Assembly (NCBI GenBank): GCA_039810245.1
Contig: JBDHWQ010000027.1
Coordinates: 1 to 34,999, forward strand
Length of the DNA stretch: 34,999 bases
DNA from: CALDSL01 sp039810245
GTDB taxonomy: Bacteria; Chloroflexota; Anaerolineae; Anaerolineales; Anaerolineaceae
Reading direction: 5' to 3'
The translations under genes were made by a program, and so were the position numbers. This document shows positions 6,872-15,572 of the stretch, piece after piece (position 1 is the stretch's first letter; every line of letters begins with the position of its first letter). The notes beneath the pieces are model-generated. The model was not told where the DNA came from. It saw only the letters and a list, made by a program, of their open reading frames with translations, and ran no database searches.

Positions 6872-9800
6872 ATGAGACAAACTCTTGGTTCATATAATGG
6901 AGCTTTCCGCTTATTTATAATCATCATTTTAGTTATGCAGCTCTTGATTTATCCGATAACGATTACTAATGCTATGGCGACGACTAAAACGTACATTCCT
7001 GTAACCAATAATGGCTTTAGTTCTTCTTTAGGTACACGAAATTTATTGTTGACCACAGATGCTCAACAAAATAACGAGGTTCAAATTATCGAAGGGACAG
7101 TTGAAGTGCCAGATGATTTATTAGATAGTATTAAGCAGGCTATTCAAAATGGGATTGACCTATTACCAACTTCGCAATATTACGCAATAACAGATATTCA
7201 AAATTATGATTCTTGGAAGTTCATTTCAGTAGTTGGGCTTGTCAATATAGAACAACCTTCTAAGTGGAATATTATAGATAATGGAGTTTGGTTTGGCCTC
7301 GTTTTGGTAGAAGACCAAAATAATAAACCTATAAAATCAGCTATTGAAGGAACACAAGAATACACGCAAATATTATCAACGATCCCTAATTATGTACTAC
7401 CGTTACGGGTAAAAAGCGATCTTGATCCATCTTCGGTTAATCCAAGTGCATATACAGGCTATGCATTTCCCTGGGAGAGTGGAACGAGCATGCGTTATGG
7501 TGTAGCCGGAGTGCATGATAATGGTTTCTCAACGGGTTGGAAAGCAGTAGATTTTGTCTCCGATGGAGCTTCAGGGCATTCGCCTAACCGCTTGCTAGCT
7601 GCAGCAACTGGCACAATAAGTTACCGTTGTAGCCCTAGGTCAGGTGAAAATACTACAGCGGTAAGAATAGGCGATTTATTCTATACCCACTTAATCACGA
7701 ACAGCAATCTTGCAATAGGTAGATCATTCAGCCAAGGAGAAGAACTCGGTCAAATGCGAACTGGTAGCTTTAATGAAAATTGTGGGTATGCAGATCAGAA
7801 TAGTAGCTCTTTTCATGTTCATTTAGGTTTTCCCGACAATGGTACTGTTACTTTTGAAGATTGGGTTTTAAATATTTCATCTGGTGTTTGGACGAAGGGA
7901 GCAGAAAGCCGGCGGACAGGTGATTGGATACAGGCAAATTGGGGTAATGGAGGTTCTTCCTGCCCTGGGCCTTCTCAAAGCTCTCCGGACGCTGGATATG
8001 TGTCATCTTCACAAACGATTAACTTCTCTTGGAATGCCCCGAGCGGTTGCACTTATCAAGGTTATACCTTCCGTGTAAAAGACACATCCAATATGGAATC
8101 GGGTGGATCCACATACGTTGATGAAGGACAGGGCGGTACGTCGGTAACAAAAACTTTTGGAACAGAACTTAACAATCGAGATCTATATTGGGGCGTCCAA
8201 ACTGCCAATCCCCAATCTCATAATTGGTCCGTGCGAAGGTTTCGTATCGAACCCAACCCTACGCCAGCCGGTTCTTGGAATGCAAGGTTTGCCGAAGGTG
8301 ATTCGTGTTGGTGGGATACCAACTGCGGGCAGTGGACTGGTTCTGCTACGCCGAAATGCGAAACGACTGTGCAGGGTGCGCAGTTAAATGTGAACTACGG
8401 AAGCAACGCACCCTGTGGCGGCATGAGCGGTGATAACTGGGTAGGAAATTATACGAGTACCATTAATTTTTCAAGTGGTAATTATGTTTTTTATCTTGAC
8501 CATGATGATGGCGCAAAACTTTGGATTAACGGTACCAATCGTGGCGATTTCGGTGGCAGCGGAAATAATTTTATCTGTAATGGCAGTGGAGGTTTTTCGC
8601 TGAATGGTAACCAGTCTATGCGCGTAATGTTACGCGAAGAGGGTGGTGATGCGCGCGTGAAACTTTCCTGGAATACGGATACCAGCATCTGCGTTCCTCT
8701 TTCTGCGCCAAGCGGTCTAACAGCAACCTCGGTCTCTTCCAGCCAAATTAATTTAAGCTGGGCCGACAATTCGCCGGATGAAACGAATTTCCGCATAGAA
8801 CGCTCTCCCAACGGCAACGATGGCTGGTCGCAGATAGCCACTGTTAACGCCAATACAACAGTCTATTCCGATACCGGTCTCTCGAGCAATACGAGATATT
8901 ACTACCGGGTAAGAGCCTACCGCAGTAATGGCGACCGGTATTCTGACTTCAGCAATGTCGCGAATGCAATTACCGTGTCTCCATTGCAGGCCCCGTCCAA
9001 TCTTAGTGTTACAACTCTATCTGCATCGGAACTTAGGCTGGCCTGGACAGATAACTCCAACGATGAAAGCAGCTTTGCGATTGACCGCTCACCCAATGGC
9101 TCGTCTGGGTGGAGTGAAGTGGCCACCGTAGCTGCCAACACAACCGCATATACAAACTCGGGTTTGTCACCGAATACAGCATATTATTATCGCGTACGAG
9201 CATATCGAAGCAGTGATAATTCGTATTCGGGGTACAGTAATACTGCCAGCTCTACTACCTCAGGCGGAGCTCCAGCCGCGCCAGGCAATTTCCGATTTAC
9301 GGGCAAGACAGGTACAACACTAACCATGTCCTGGGATGATGTCACGAATGAAACGGGGTATCGGATTTTCCAGTGGAATGGATCAGAGTTTTATCTTGCG
9401 CATACACTTTCTGCCAATAGCACTTCTTTCACAGATACCGGACTAATATGTGGTGGGAATGAGTATTTCTATGAGTTAGCGGCATACAATGACATTGGAG
9501 AGTCGTCTCATGTTGGATGGATTAGCGATACAACCGACCAGTGTAACGCGCAATGCCCAGTAAATATAAATTATTGGAAAGGAGAGTATTGGAGCAACTC
9601 TGATCTCTCTGGGGGTTTGGCTCTATGCCGTGATGATGTATCGCTAAATTTCGATTGGGTTGAGACGTCGCCCGATGTAACTCTTCCTGGCGACCAATTT
9701 TCAGCACGATGGACACGCAGCTTAAATTTCACACCGGGAACATATCGGTTTCACATGAGTCATGATGATGGTGGAAGAGTATTTATTGATGACGTGTTGG

Positions 9801-12800
9801 AATTTGATGGATGGGATACCTGCTGTTCATGGGAGGAAGAGGAAATAAGTATTACAAACGGGAATCATAATATTCGCGTCGAGATGAATGAGTTATTCTA
9901 TGGCGCACATTTGATGCTCTGGTGGGAACCCGTTAATATTAATGGTTGGCGCGCGGAATACTATAACAACATAGATTTATCCGGTCCGCCTGCCATTGTG
10001 ATGGATGTACCGGAAATAAATTTCAATTGGGGGGCTGGTTCACCCAACGCCCTGGTTCTACCGGACAACTTCTCTGCGCGGTGGACACGTTCTGTGGATC
10101 TTCAAGCAGGAAATTATGTATTCACCCTGACGCATGATAATGGCGCAAAATTGTATGTTGATGGTAACCTGCTGTATGACCATTGGTGTAACGGTTGTGT
10201 TGGCAATACTCAGGTAACGGCCACATTAACCGCAGGCATGCACGAAATTCAATATGAGATGGTTGAAAATTCGGGCGGTGCCAGCGCTTCGCTCAGTTGG
10301 GCCTTACAGGTACAGCAAGATACCTATGAACCAGATAACTCTTCTGCGCAGGCAAAGCCTATCTCTACTACCGCGCAGACGCACAGTATTTCACCGGTGG
10401 GCGATGAAGACTGGGTTACCTTTACACTCAGCCAGCCCTCTGACCTGCTGCTCGAAACGTCCGGCTCGGGTACGTACGACACAGTTCTATATCTTTACAA
10501 TGGTTCTTCACAGCAAATTGATCTGGATGATGACTCAGGGACTGGAGCATACTCGCTAATTGATCGTGCTTGCGGTGTGGACGAGCTGGCGGCCGGTACT
10601 TATTACGCGCGCGTCATTGACTATAACAACGATGGGGTTATTCCTACTTACCAGCTGCAGCTCACCACGCGCGCCTGCGCGGGTGCATTTGCGAAGCTCA
10701 CACCCGCAAACGGAGCTACGGACCAGTCCACCTCGGTGACTTTAGATTGGGCCAACAGCGCCAATGCTTCCAGCTATGAGTACTGTTACGATACAACCAA
10801 TGACAATGCGTGTAGTAACTGGATATCCACGCAAACGACCAGCCAGGCAACGGTTTCCGGGCTTGCCAACGCTACAACGTATTACTGGCAGGTACGCGCA
10901 AACACCGGCGCCGGACCCACGTATGCTAATGGGAGCCAGACGGCGTTCTGGAGCTTTACCACACAAGCGCCGCCCACTCCACCCGGTCCATTCCATAAAC
11001 TATCCCCGGTGAACAACGCATCCAGCCAGGCTACCAGCCTGACCCTGGATTGGGAAGACAGCTCAGGCGCAACACGGTATGAGTATTGTTACGACACCAC
11101 CAATGATAATGCCTGTTCTAATTGGACAAGTACGGGTACTACCAGCCAGGTAGCAGTAAACCAGCTCACCAATTCAACCACTTATTACTGGCAGGTTCGC
11201 GCTGTAAACGCTGTTAATGCTACGTATGCAAACGACACGCCCGCGTATTGGAGCTTTACCACACAACCGCCCCCGCCGGGAGAATTCCACAAACTAACGC
11301 CAGCGAATGGGTCTTCTCTCTCAACCACCAGTCCAACGTTGGATTGGGGAGACAGTTCCGGCACAACCCGTTATGAATACTGTTACGATACAACCAATGA
11401 TGATGCCTGTACTACATGGACCAGCACCGGCACGACCAGTCAGGTAGGGCTAACCGGGCTCACCAGCTCAAGCACCTATTACTGGCAGGTTCGTGCGGTA
11501 AGCGCTGTTAATACAACCTATGCCAACGATACGCCTCGCTACTGGAGCTTTACCACGCCTGGAACGGGTGTAACGCTGGCAATCGACCCGGCAACAGCGA
11601 ATGCCAGCATTGGCGCGGATTTCTCGGTAACCGTGCAGGTACGCGCCGGCACCAGGCAGGTGGATGGAGCTTCCGCGTACATTAACTTCAATCCCACATA
11701 TCTCACTGTTGCAAGTATCACCCCTGGCACTACCTTTAGCAACGTTCTCGAAAATAGCTATGATAACGCAACCGGGCAGATCAATTTTTCCGCTGGCTCG
11801 TTGTCAAACTTCCCGACCGGAACATTCACCCTGATGACAGTAACATTGCATCCTGTGGCCCAGGTGACGCAAACGCCATTGACCTTCAACACGGTGAATC
11901 CGCGCAAGAGCGACGCGACTTTTGGCGGAGCATCCGTGCTGAGCTCGGCCCAGGGTGGCACGGTCGATATTACCCAATCATCTACCATCAGTGGCAGCGT
12001 AGCATTGCAGGGTCGCCCGGCAAAGCCTGATGCATCCTGGGGCGTGCCTCTAACAGTCGATTTGACCCTGGTGGGCCAGACAACGCCCCGTTACCATTTC
12101 ACGCCTGCGAGCGACAACCGTGGCGCGTTTACACTTACAAATATTCAGCCGGGTGATTACCGCGTTGCCGTCAAAAACAGTCACACCCTGCAAGTGGTAC
12201 AAAATCTGACGGTGCGTAATGGCGCGAACACCGCCGAGTTTGGGCCGCTGCCCGAAGGGGATGCAAATAACGACAATTACGTCACTTTATTGGATTTTTC
12301 GGTCCTGGCCAGTACCTATGGAAAGGCGGAAGGCGGTCAGGGTTTTGATGGGAGAGCAGACTTCAACGAGGATAACTACATTACATTATTAGACTTCTCT
12401 CTGCTCGCAACCAATTTTGGTAGGTCTGGAAGTGTCGTTTCTTCCGGTGTAACGGCAACAAATGATACCCAGTCGCCAGAGAAGTATGCTTCTCTTGTGA
12501 TTGAACCCGACTCGGTGCGAGTGTTACCGGGAAACACCTTCAAGGTCAGCGTGATGGTTGATAGTGGTAGTTACGAGGTAGATAGCGCTCAAGCAAACAT
12601 CAATTTTGACCCTGCTTTGATACAAGTTGTGTCTATGACGGGCAACACGACCGCATTTCCAATGACGTTGGACAATAAGTACGACAACACGTTAGGCACT
12701 TTGGATTATGCGGCAGGCGCCTTATCGAACTTCCCCAGCGGAAAAATCCAACTGGTCGAAATTGTTTTCCGCGCACTATCTTCTGAAGCAACCACTGCTC

Positions 12801-12940
12801 TGACATTCAATAATATTGGTCTGAGGAAGTCCGACGTGGCTTCGAAGGGTAGCTCTGTACTTGCGTCGACGGAGTCTGCAACAGTGCTGATCGGATCAAA
12901 GCGCTTCTATTTTATGCCGTTGGTGGAACAGAACAAATAA
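6872..12940 (+). CDS. Giant secreted modular protein: M23-like, PA14, FN3, PPC, cohesin-dockerin-cohesin
   Basis: This is a 2022-residue exported protein with a ribosome site (GAGGGAG) just before the ATG. Domains by sequence: signal peptide 1-36; M23/LytM-like fold about 197-330, with D227 and HVH at 315-317 but Trp223 where the first zinc His is expected; a beta-sandwich about 365-465; PA14 about 468-610; FN3 about 612-706, 707-799 and 800-890; PA14 about 898-1023 and 1024-1148; PPC about 1150-1273; three FN3-like repeats about 1275-1563; a cohesin-like domain about 1566-1702; a Cna-B-like domain about 1707-1795; a type I dockerin 1797-1851 with two Ca-binding motifs (DANNDNYVTLLDF and DFNEDNYITLLDF); a second cohesin-like domain about 1876-2010. 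It ends in FYFMPLV, and KTYIPVT follows the signal peptide. A role in cell-surface or matrix assembly is likely; its peptidase activity is doubtful. The 5' third is much AT-richer than its surroundings. Confidence 0.9.
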   Translation: MRQTLGSYNGAFRLFIIIILVMQLLIYPITITNAMATTKTYIPVTNNGFSSSLGTRNLLLTTDAQQNNEVQIIEGTVEVPDDLLDSIKQAIQNGIDLLPTSQYYAITDIQNYDSWKFISVVGLVNIEQPSKWNIIDNGVWFGLVLVEDQNNKPIKSAIEGTQEYTQILSTIPNYVLPLRVKSDLDPSSVNPSAYTGYAFPWESGTSMRYGVAGVHDNGFSTGWKAVDFVSDGASGHSPNRLLAAATGTISYRCSPRSGENTTAVRIGDLFYTHLITNSNLAIGRSFSQGEELGQMRTGSFNENCGYADQNSSSFHVHLGFPDNGTVTFEDWVLNISSGVWTKGAESRRTGDWIQANWGNGGSSCPGPSQSSPDAGYVSSSQTINFSWNAPSGCTYQGYTFRVKDTSNMESGGSTYVDEGQGGTSVTKTFGTELNNRDLYWGVQTANPQSHNWSVRRFRIEPNPTPAGSWNARFAEGDSCWWDTNCGQWTGSATPKCETTVQGAQLNVNYGSNAPCGGMSGDNWVGNYTSTINFSSGNYVFYLDHDDGAKLWINGTNRGDFGGSGNNFICNGSGGFSLNGNQSMRVMLREEGGDARVKLSWNTDTSICVPLSAPSGLTATSVSSSQINLSWADNSPDETNFRIERSPNGNDGWSQIATVNANTTVYSDTGLSSNTRYYYRVRAYRSNGDRYSDFSNVANAITVSPLQAPSNLSVTTLSASELRLAWTDNSNDESSFAIDRSPNGSSGWSEVATVAANTTAYTNSGLSPNTAYYYRVRAYRSSDNSYSGYSNTASSTTSGGAPAAPGNFRFTGKTGTTLTMSWDDVTNETGYRIFQWNGSEFYLAHTLSANSTSFTDTGLICGGNEYFYELAAYNDIGESSHVGWISDTTDQCNAQCPVNINYWKGEYWSNSDLSGGLALCRDDVSLNFDWVETSPDVTLPGDQFSARWTRSLNFTPGTYRFHMSHDDGGRVFIDDVLEFDGWDTCCSWEEEEISITNGNHNIRVEMNELFYGAHLMLWWEPVNINGWRAEYYNNIDLSGPPAIVMDVPEINFNWGAGSPNALVLPDNFSARWTRSVDLQAGNYVFTLTHDNGAKLYVDGNLLYDHWCNGCVGNTQVTATLTAGMHEIQYEMVENSGGASASLSWALQVQQDTYEPDNSSAQAKPISTTAQTHSISPVGDEDWVTFTLSQPSDLLLETSGSGTYDTVLYLYNGSSQQIDLDDDSGTGAYSLIDRACGVDELAAGTYYARVIDYNNDGVIPTYQLQLTTRACAGAFAKLTPANGATDQSTSVTLDWANSANASSYEYCYDTTNDNACSNWISTQTTSQATVSGLANATTYYWQVRANTGAGPTYANGSQTAFWSFTTQAPPTPPGPFHKLSPVNNASSQATSLTLDWEDSSGATRYEYCYDTTNDNACSNWTSTGTTSQVAVNQLTNSTTYYWQVRAVNAVNATYANDTPAYWSFTTQPPPPGEFHKLTPANGSSLSTTSPTLDWGDSSGTTRYEYCYDTTNDDACTTWTSTGTTSQVGLTGLTSSSTYYWQVRAVSAVNTTYANDTPRYWSFTTPGTGVTLAIDPATANASIGADFSVTVQVRAGTRQVDGASAYINFNPTYLTVASITPGTTFSNVLENSYDNATGQINFSAGSLSNFPTGTFTLMTVTLHPVAQVTQTPLTFNTVNPRKSDATFGGASVLSSAQGGTVDITQSSTISGSVALQGRPAKPDASWGVPLTVDLTLVGQTTPRYHFTPASDNRGAFTLTNIQPGDYRVAVKNSHTLQVVQNLTVRNGANTAEFGPLPEGDANNDNYVTLLDFSVLASTYGKAEGGQGFDGRADFNEDNYITLLDFSLLATNFGRSGSVVSSGVTATNDTQSPEKYASLVIEPDSVRVLPGNTFKVSVMVDSGSYEVDSAQANINFDPALIQVVSMTGNTTAFPMTLDNKYDNTLGTLDYAAGALSNFPSGKIQLVEIVFRALSSEATTALTFNNIGLRKSDVASKGSSVLASTESATVLIGSKRFYFMPLVEQNK
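8705..9268 (+). repeat. Two tandem FN3-coding repeats
   Basis: Units at 8705-8989 and 8990-9268 encode closely similar FN3 domains, sharing SPNG-x-x-GWS, VA/NANTT-x-Y and YYYRVRAYRS. They reflect domain duplication within the giant gene. Confidence 0.7.
10694..11557 (+). repeat. Three tandem FN3-like repeats, highly similar at DNA level
   Basis: Units begin at 10694, 10997 and 11291 (303, 294 and about 267 bases). Each encodes KL-x-P-x-N, then YEYCYDTTND-x-AC, TTSQ, TYYWQVRA and WSFTT. The DNA around YEYCYDTTND is nearly identical between copies, which suggests recent amplification and makes the site prone to copy-number change or assembly collapse. Confidence 0.8.
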
Positions 12941-12993
12941 ACATCGCGTCATAAAGCTGTGAGAGTGATTATCGCGATTCGAACAACGAAGTA

Positions 12994-13437
12994 TTACAAC
13001 CACCACAGCAGCAGCGCAATGGCAATTCCGAGCAGCGAGCCGACGAAGACCTGCTGCGGGGTGTGGCCGAGTACTTCCTTCAACCGTTCTTCCGAGATGG
13101 GGTGGCCGGTGAGCAGCTCTTTGAATAGCAGGTTGATCTTTTCGGCGTGGATGCCGGCCTGGCGGCGCACGCCGGCCGCGTCGTAGGTGACGATCATCGA
13201 GAGCGCGAAGGCCAGCGCAAAGGCCGGCGTGTCGAAGCCGCTGTACAGCCCAATGGCGGTGGTGGTGGCGGTCATCAGCGCGGAGTGCGAGCTGGGCATA
13301 CCGCCCGAGCTGAACATGGGCGCGATGCTGAAACGCCGGTAAAGGATGTAATCCACCGGGATCTTGAGCACCTGCGCCAGCCCCCAGGCGGTCAGCCCGG
13401 CGATCAGGATGGGGTTATTGAGTAGCTGCTGGAACAC
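12994..13437 (-). CDS. DUF212 (YuiD-like, acid phosphatase/VanPO-related) membrane protein
   Basis: The 147-residue protein starts at GTG 13437 (VFQQLLNNPILIAGL), preceded by a GGGGG-containing ribosome site 13 bases after the xseB stop. The frame stays open upstream, but that part encodes residues foreign to the family. Support: LIAGLTAWGLAQVLK, GGMPSSHSALMTATTTAIG (the PSSH motif shared with PAP2/haloperoxidase relatives), YDAAGVRRQAG and HTPQQVFVGSLLGI are classic DUF212 segments, with three or four membrane helices. The family has the phosphatase fold, but its substrate is unknown. It is the third gene of an xseA-xseB cluster and converges on the giant gene, 53 bases away. Confidence 0.85.
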   Translation of the reverse strand: MFQQLLNNPILIAGLTAWGLAQVLKIPVDYILYRRFSIAPMFSSGGMPSSHSALMTATTTAIGLYSGFDTPAFALAFALSMIVTYDAAGVRRQAGIHAEKINLLFKELLTGHPISEERLKEVLGHTPQQVFVGSLLGIAIALLLWWL

Positions 13438-13450
13438 CGCGCCCCCGGCC

Positions 13451-13678
13451 TTATTCGTCCAGCGGGCCGGAACGCGTGTCGGTAAGCTGGGTAACGCGCA
13501 GCTCGGCGCGGTCCAGCAGGCCGGCGCAGTAGTGCGAAAGGGCCTGGCCACGCTCAAACAACGCCAGCGATTCTTCCAGCGCAAGCTGGTTGGCTTCCAG
13601 GGCGTTGACGATGCTTTCCAGCTCGGCAAATGCCTGCTCGTAGGTTAATTCTTCGATGGGGGTGGTGGAAATCGGCAT
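13451..13678 (-). CDS. xseB: Exodeoxyribonuclease VII small subunit
   Basis: The 75-residue product carries the whole XseB signature: LTYEQAFAELESIVNALEANQLALEESLALFERGQALSHYC, here cited by parts (YEQAFAELESIV and LALEESLALFERG). Small subunits bind along the helical arm of XseA to form the single-strand-specific exonuclease VII. The acidic tail after LRVTQL is short. It lies 25 bases downstream of xseA, with a purine-rich site before the ATG, in the usual subunit pairing. Confidence 0.95.
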   Translation of the reverse strand: MPISTTPIEELTYEQAFAELESIVNALEANQLALEESLALFERGQALSHYCAGLLDRAELRVTQLTDTRSGPLDE

Positions 13679-13703
13679 AAGGCTGCTCCTGGATGGTGGG
13701 GGA

Positions 13704-14930
13704 TCAGGGCGTAGGCTCGGTTCCGGTCACATCCGCCTGGATGCGCCCCTGCGCGACGCGGATATCCAGCATATCGCCAGGGATCACTTCGCCGGCGCTG
13801 CGCACAATGCGGCCCGTGCCGGTGCGCACCACGGCGTAGCCGCGTCCCAGCACGGCCAGCGGATTGAGCGCGGCCAGGCGGCTGGCCATGCCGCGCGCGC
13901 GGGCGTTTTTCAGCTCCAGCACGTGACGCATACTGCGATCGATGCGCGCGGCCAGCGTATCCACGCGCTGGCGGTCATTCTGCACGCGGCGGATGGGCGA
14001 GACGTAGGCCAGCTGCGCGGCCTGATCCGCCAGCGCGCGGCGATACAACTGCGCCCGGAACAGAATGCTGTTTTCCAGCCGGCCGCGCAAATCGTCCAGC
14101 TCGCCGGCCACTTCGCCGATCTCGCATGAGCACAGCTCGGCCGCCCCGGTGGGCGTGGGGGCGCGCAGGTCGGCGGCAAAATCACACAGGGTGAAGTCTG
14201 TTTCGTGGCCCACGCCGCAGATCACAGGCACAGGCAGGGCGGCCACGGCGCGCACCACCCACTCGTCGTTAAAAGCCCACAGGTCTTCCAGCGAGCCGCC
14301 GCCGCGTGCCAGCAGCACAACGTCTGGTTGGAACAGGCTGCACACGGCGCGCATGGCGGCCACCAGCGCAGCCGGGGCATCATCGCCCTGCACGGCGGCG
14401 GGGGCCACGCATACCTCGGCCAGCGGGTAACGCCTGCGCAGGGTGTTGAGCATATCCTGCAGCGCAGCCCCGGTGGGCGAGGTGACGATGCCAATGCGCC
14501 GTGGGCGGGCCGGGATGGGCCGCTTGCGCTCCTCGTCAAACAGTCCTTCGGCTTCCAGGCGCGCCTTGAGGCGCAGGAATTCCTGGTACAGGTAGCCTTC
14601 GCCAGCGGGGCGCATAGAATCGATGTAAAGCTGGTACTGGCCGTCGCGCTCGTACAGGCTGATCTGCCCATGCGCTTCTACCGCCATGCCATTTTGCAGC
14701 GGCAGGCGCAGCCGCGCGGCCGAGGTCTTCCAGATGACGCAGCGCAGCGCTGAGCTCTGGTCTTTGAGGGTAAAGTAAACATGCCCCGAAGCCGGGCGCG
14801 ATAGGTTAGAGATTTCTCCCAGAACCCAGATGTCCTGCAATACCGAGTCGTTCTCCAGCAGGGTGCGCACATAGCGGGTGAGGTCGCTGACGCTGATGGA
14901 GACGGGCTGAAACAGCGAGGATTGGAACAT
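13704..14930 (-). CDS. xseA: Exodeoxyribonuclease VII large subunit
   Basis: This is the catalytic subunit of exonuclease VII, which degrades single-stranded DNA in mismatch repair and DNA damage. The 408-residue length fits the family. An N-terminal OB fold (about 8-105: VSDLTRYVRTLLE, LGEISNLSRPASGHVYFTLKD) binds DNA. The catalytic core shows RIGIVTSPTGAALQDML, LLARGGGSLEDLWAFNDE and GVGHETDFTLCDFAADLRAPTPT. A coiled-coil arm follows, and the C-terminal GRGYAVV segment is present. No ribosome site precedes the ATG, in line with the leaderless promoter just upstream. Confidence 0.97.
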   Translation of the reverse strand: MFQSSLFQPVSISVSDLTRYVRTLLENDSVLQDIWVLGEISNLSRPASGHVYFTLKDQSSALRCVIWKTSAARLRLPLQNGMAVEAHGQISLYERDGQYQLYIDSMRPAGEGYLYQEFLRLKARLEAEGLFDEERKRPIPARPRRIGIVTSPTGAALQDMLNTLRRRYPLAEVCVAPAAVQGDDAPAALVAAMRAVCSLFQPDVVLLARGGGSLEDLWAFNDEWVVRAVAALPVPVICGVGHETDFTLCDFAADLRAPTPTGAAELCSCEIGEVAGELDDLRGRLENSILFRAQLYRRALADQAAQLAYVSPIRRVQNDRQRVDTLAARIDRSMRHVLELKNARARGMASRLAALNPLAVLGRGYAVVRTGTGRIVRSAGEVIPGDMLDIRVAQGRIQADVTGTEPTP

Positions 14931-14937
14931 GTCCCAC

Positions 14938-14966
14938 AGGATACTCTAGAAAGGATAGGGTGTCAA
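14938..14966 (-). promoter_or_regulatory. Promoter of xseA, predicting a leaderless mRNA
   Basis: Read on the minus strand, TTGACA (14966-14961), 17 bases, then TATCCT (14943-14938). Only seven bases separate the -10 box from the xseA ATG at 14930, so transcription should begin at or within a base or two of the start codon. Confidence 0.7.
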
Positions 14967-15067
14967 CTCGCCGGAATCGCAAAACCCATACGAAACCATT
15001 GGATTTTAAATCTGCTACAATTGCATCACCGCGGGGGTAGCGCAAACCTTTTTTCATAGGGGATAAT

Positions 15068-15133
15068 ATGGTGAACGCCAATGAAGCATATCTGGTCGCC
15101 GTGGAGAATGAAATTTATCGAGCAGCAACATAA
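15068..15133 (+). other. Possible 21-codon leader ORF overlapping the HIT gene start
   Basis: ATG 15068 has a good ribosome site (AGGGG, five bases upstream) and encodes a 21-residue peptide beginning MVNANEAYLVAVENE and ending at TAA 15131-15133. It overlaps the first 53 bases of the HIT gene in another frame. The HIT ATG itself lacks a clear ribosome site. Translation has not been shown. Confidence 0.25.
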
Positions 15134-15569
15134 GCCTAACTACTGCGTTTTCTGCAAAGCAGCCCGTGAAGAGCCTGGCATCGAGAATCTGGTGGTCGCG
15201 CGCGGGAAAAATGCCTTTATTATCCTCAACCGCTACCCATATACCACCGGTCACCTGATGGCCGTTCCGTATGCGCACCAGCCCACGTTTGAAGTGCTCA
15301 ACGCGGAGACGCGCGCGGAAATTTTTGAGCTGATCACGCGCGCCACACGCGTGCTTCGTGAAGTTTATCGCCCTGAGGGTTTTAATCTAGGCGCCAATAT
15401 CGGCGCGGTGGCCGGTGCGGGGATTGCCGCGCACGTGCACCTGCACCTGCTGCCACGCTGGGCCGGTGACTCGAACTTTATGACCAGCGTGGCGCATACG
15501 CGCGTGTTGCCCGAAAACCTGGAAGACACCTACCAGCGCGTTCTCGTTGCGTGGCAGCACGTATCCTGA
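15081..15569 (+). CDS. HIT-family nucleotide hydrolase/transferase
   Basis: The 162-residue protein has the histidine-triad motif HVHLHLLPRW near residues 119-128, whose central His forms the nucleotidyl intermediate. The opening MKHIWSPWRMKFIE and CVFCKAAREE are typical of the Ap4A-phosphorylase-like HIT branch, as are NRYPYTTGHLMAVPYAH and FNLGANIG. Likely substrates are dinucleoside polyphosphates or AMP-linked compounds. ATG 15081 is the only start possible in frame, because a TGA lies at 15072-15074. Its 3' end is three bases from the convergent acetyltransferase gene. Confidence 0.9.
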   Translation: MKHIWSPWRMKFIEQQHKPNYCVFCKAAREEPGIENLVVARGKNAFIILNRYPYTTGHLMAVPYAHQPTFEVLNAETRAEIFELITRATRVLREVYRPEGFNLGANIGAVAGAGIAAHVHLHLLPRWAGDSNFMTSVAHTRVLPENLEDTYQRVLVAWQHVS

Positions 15570-15572
15570 ACC

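Noticed and set aside
12941..12993. Terminator between the giant gene and DUF212
   Set aside because: The 53-base gap shows no convincing stem with a T-run on either strand.
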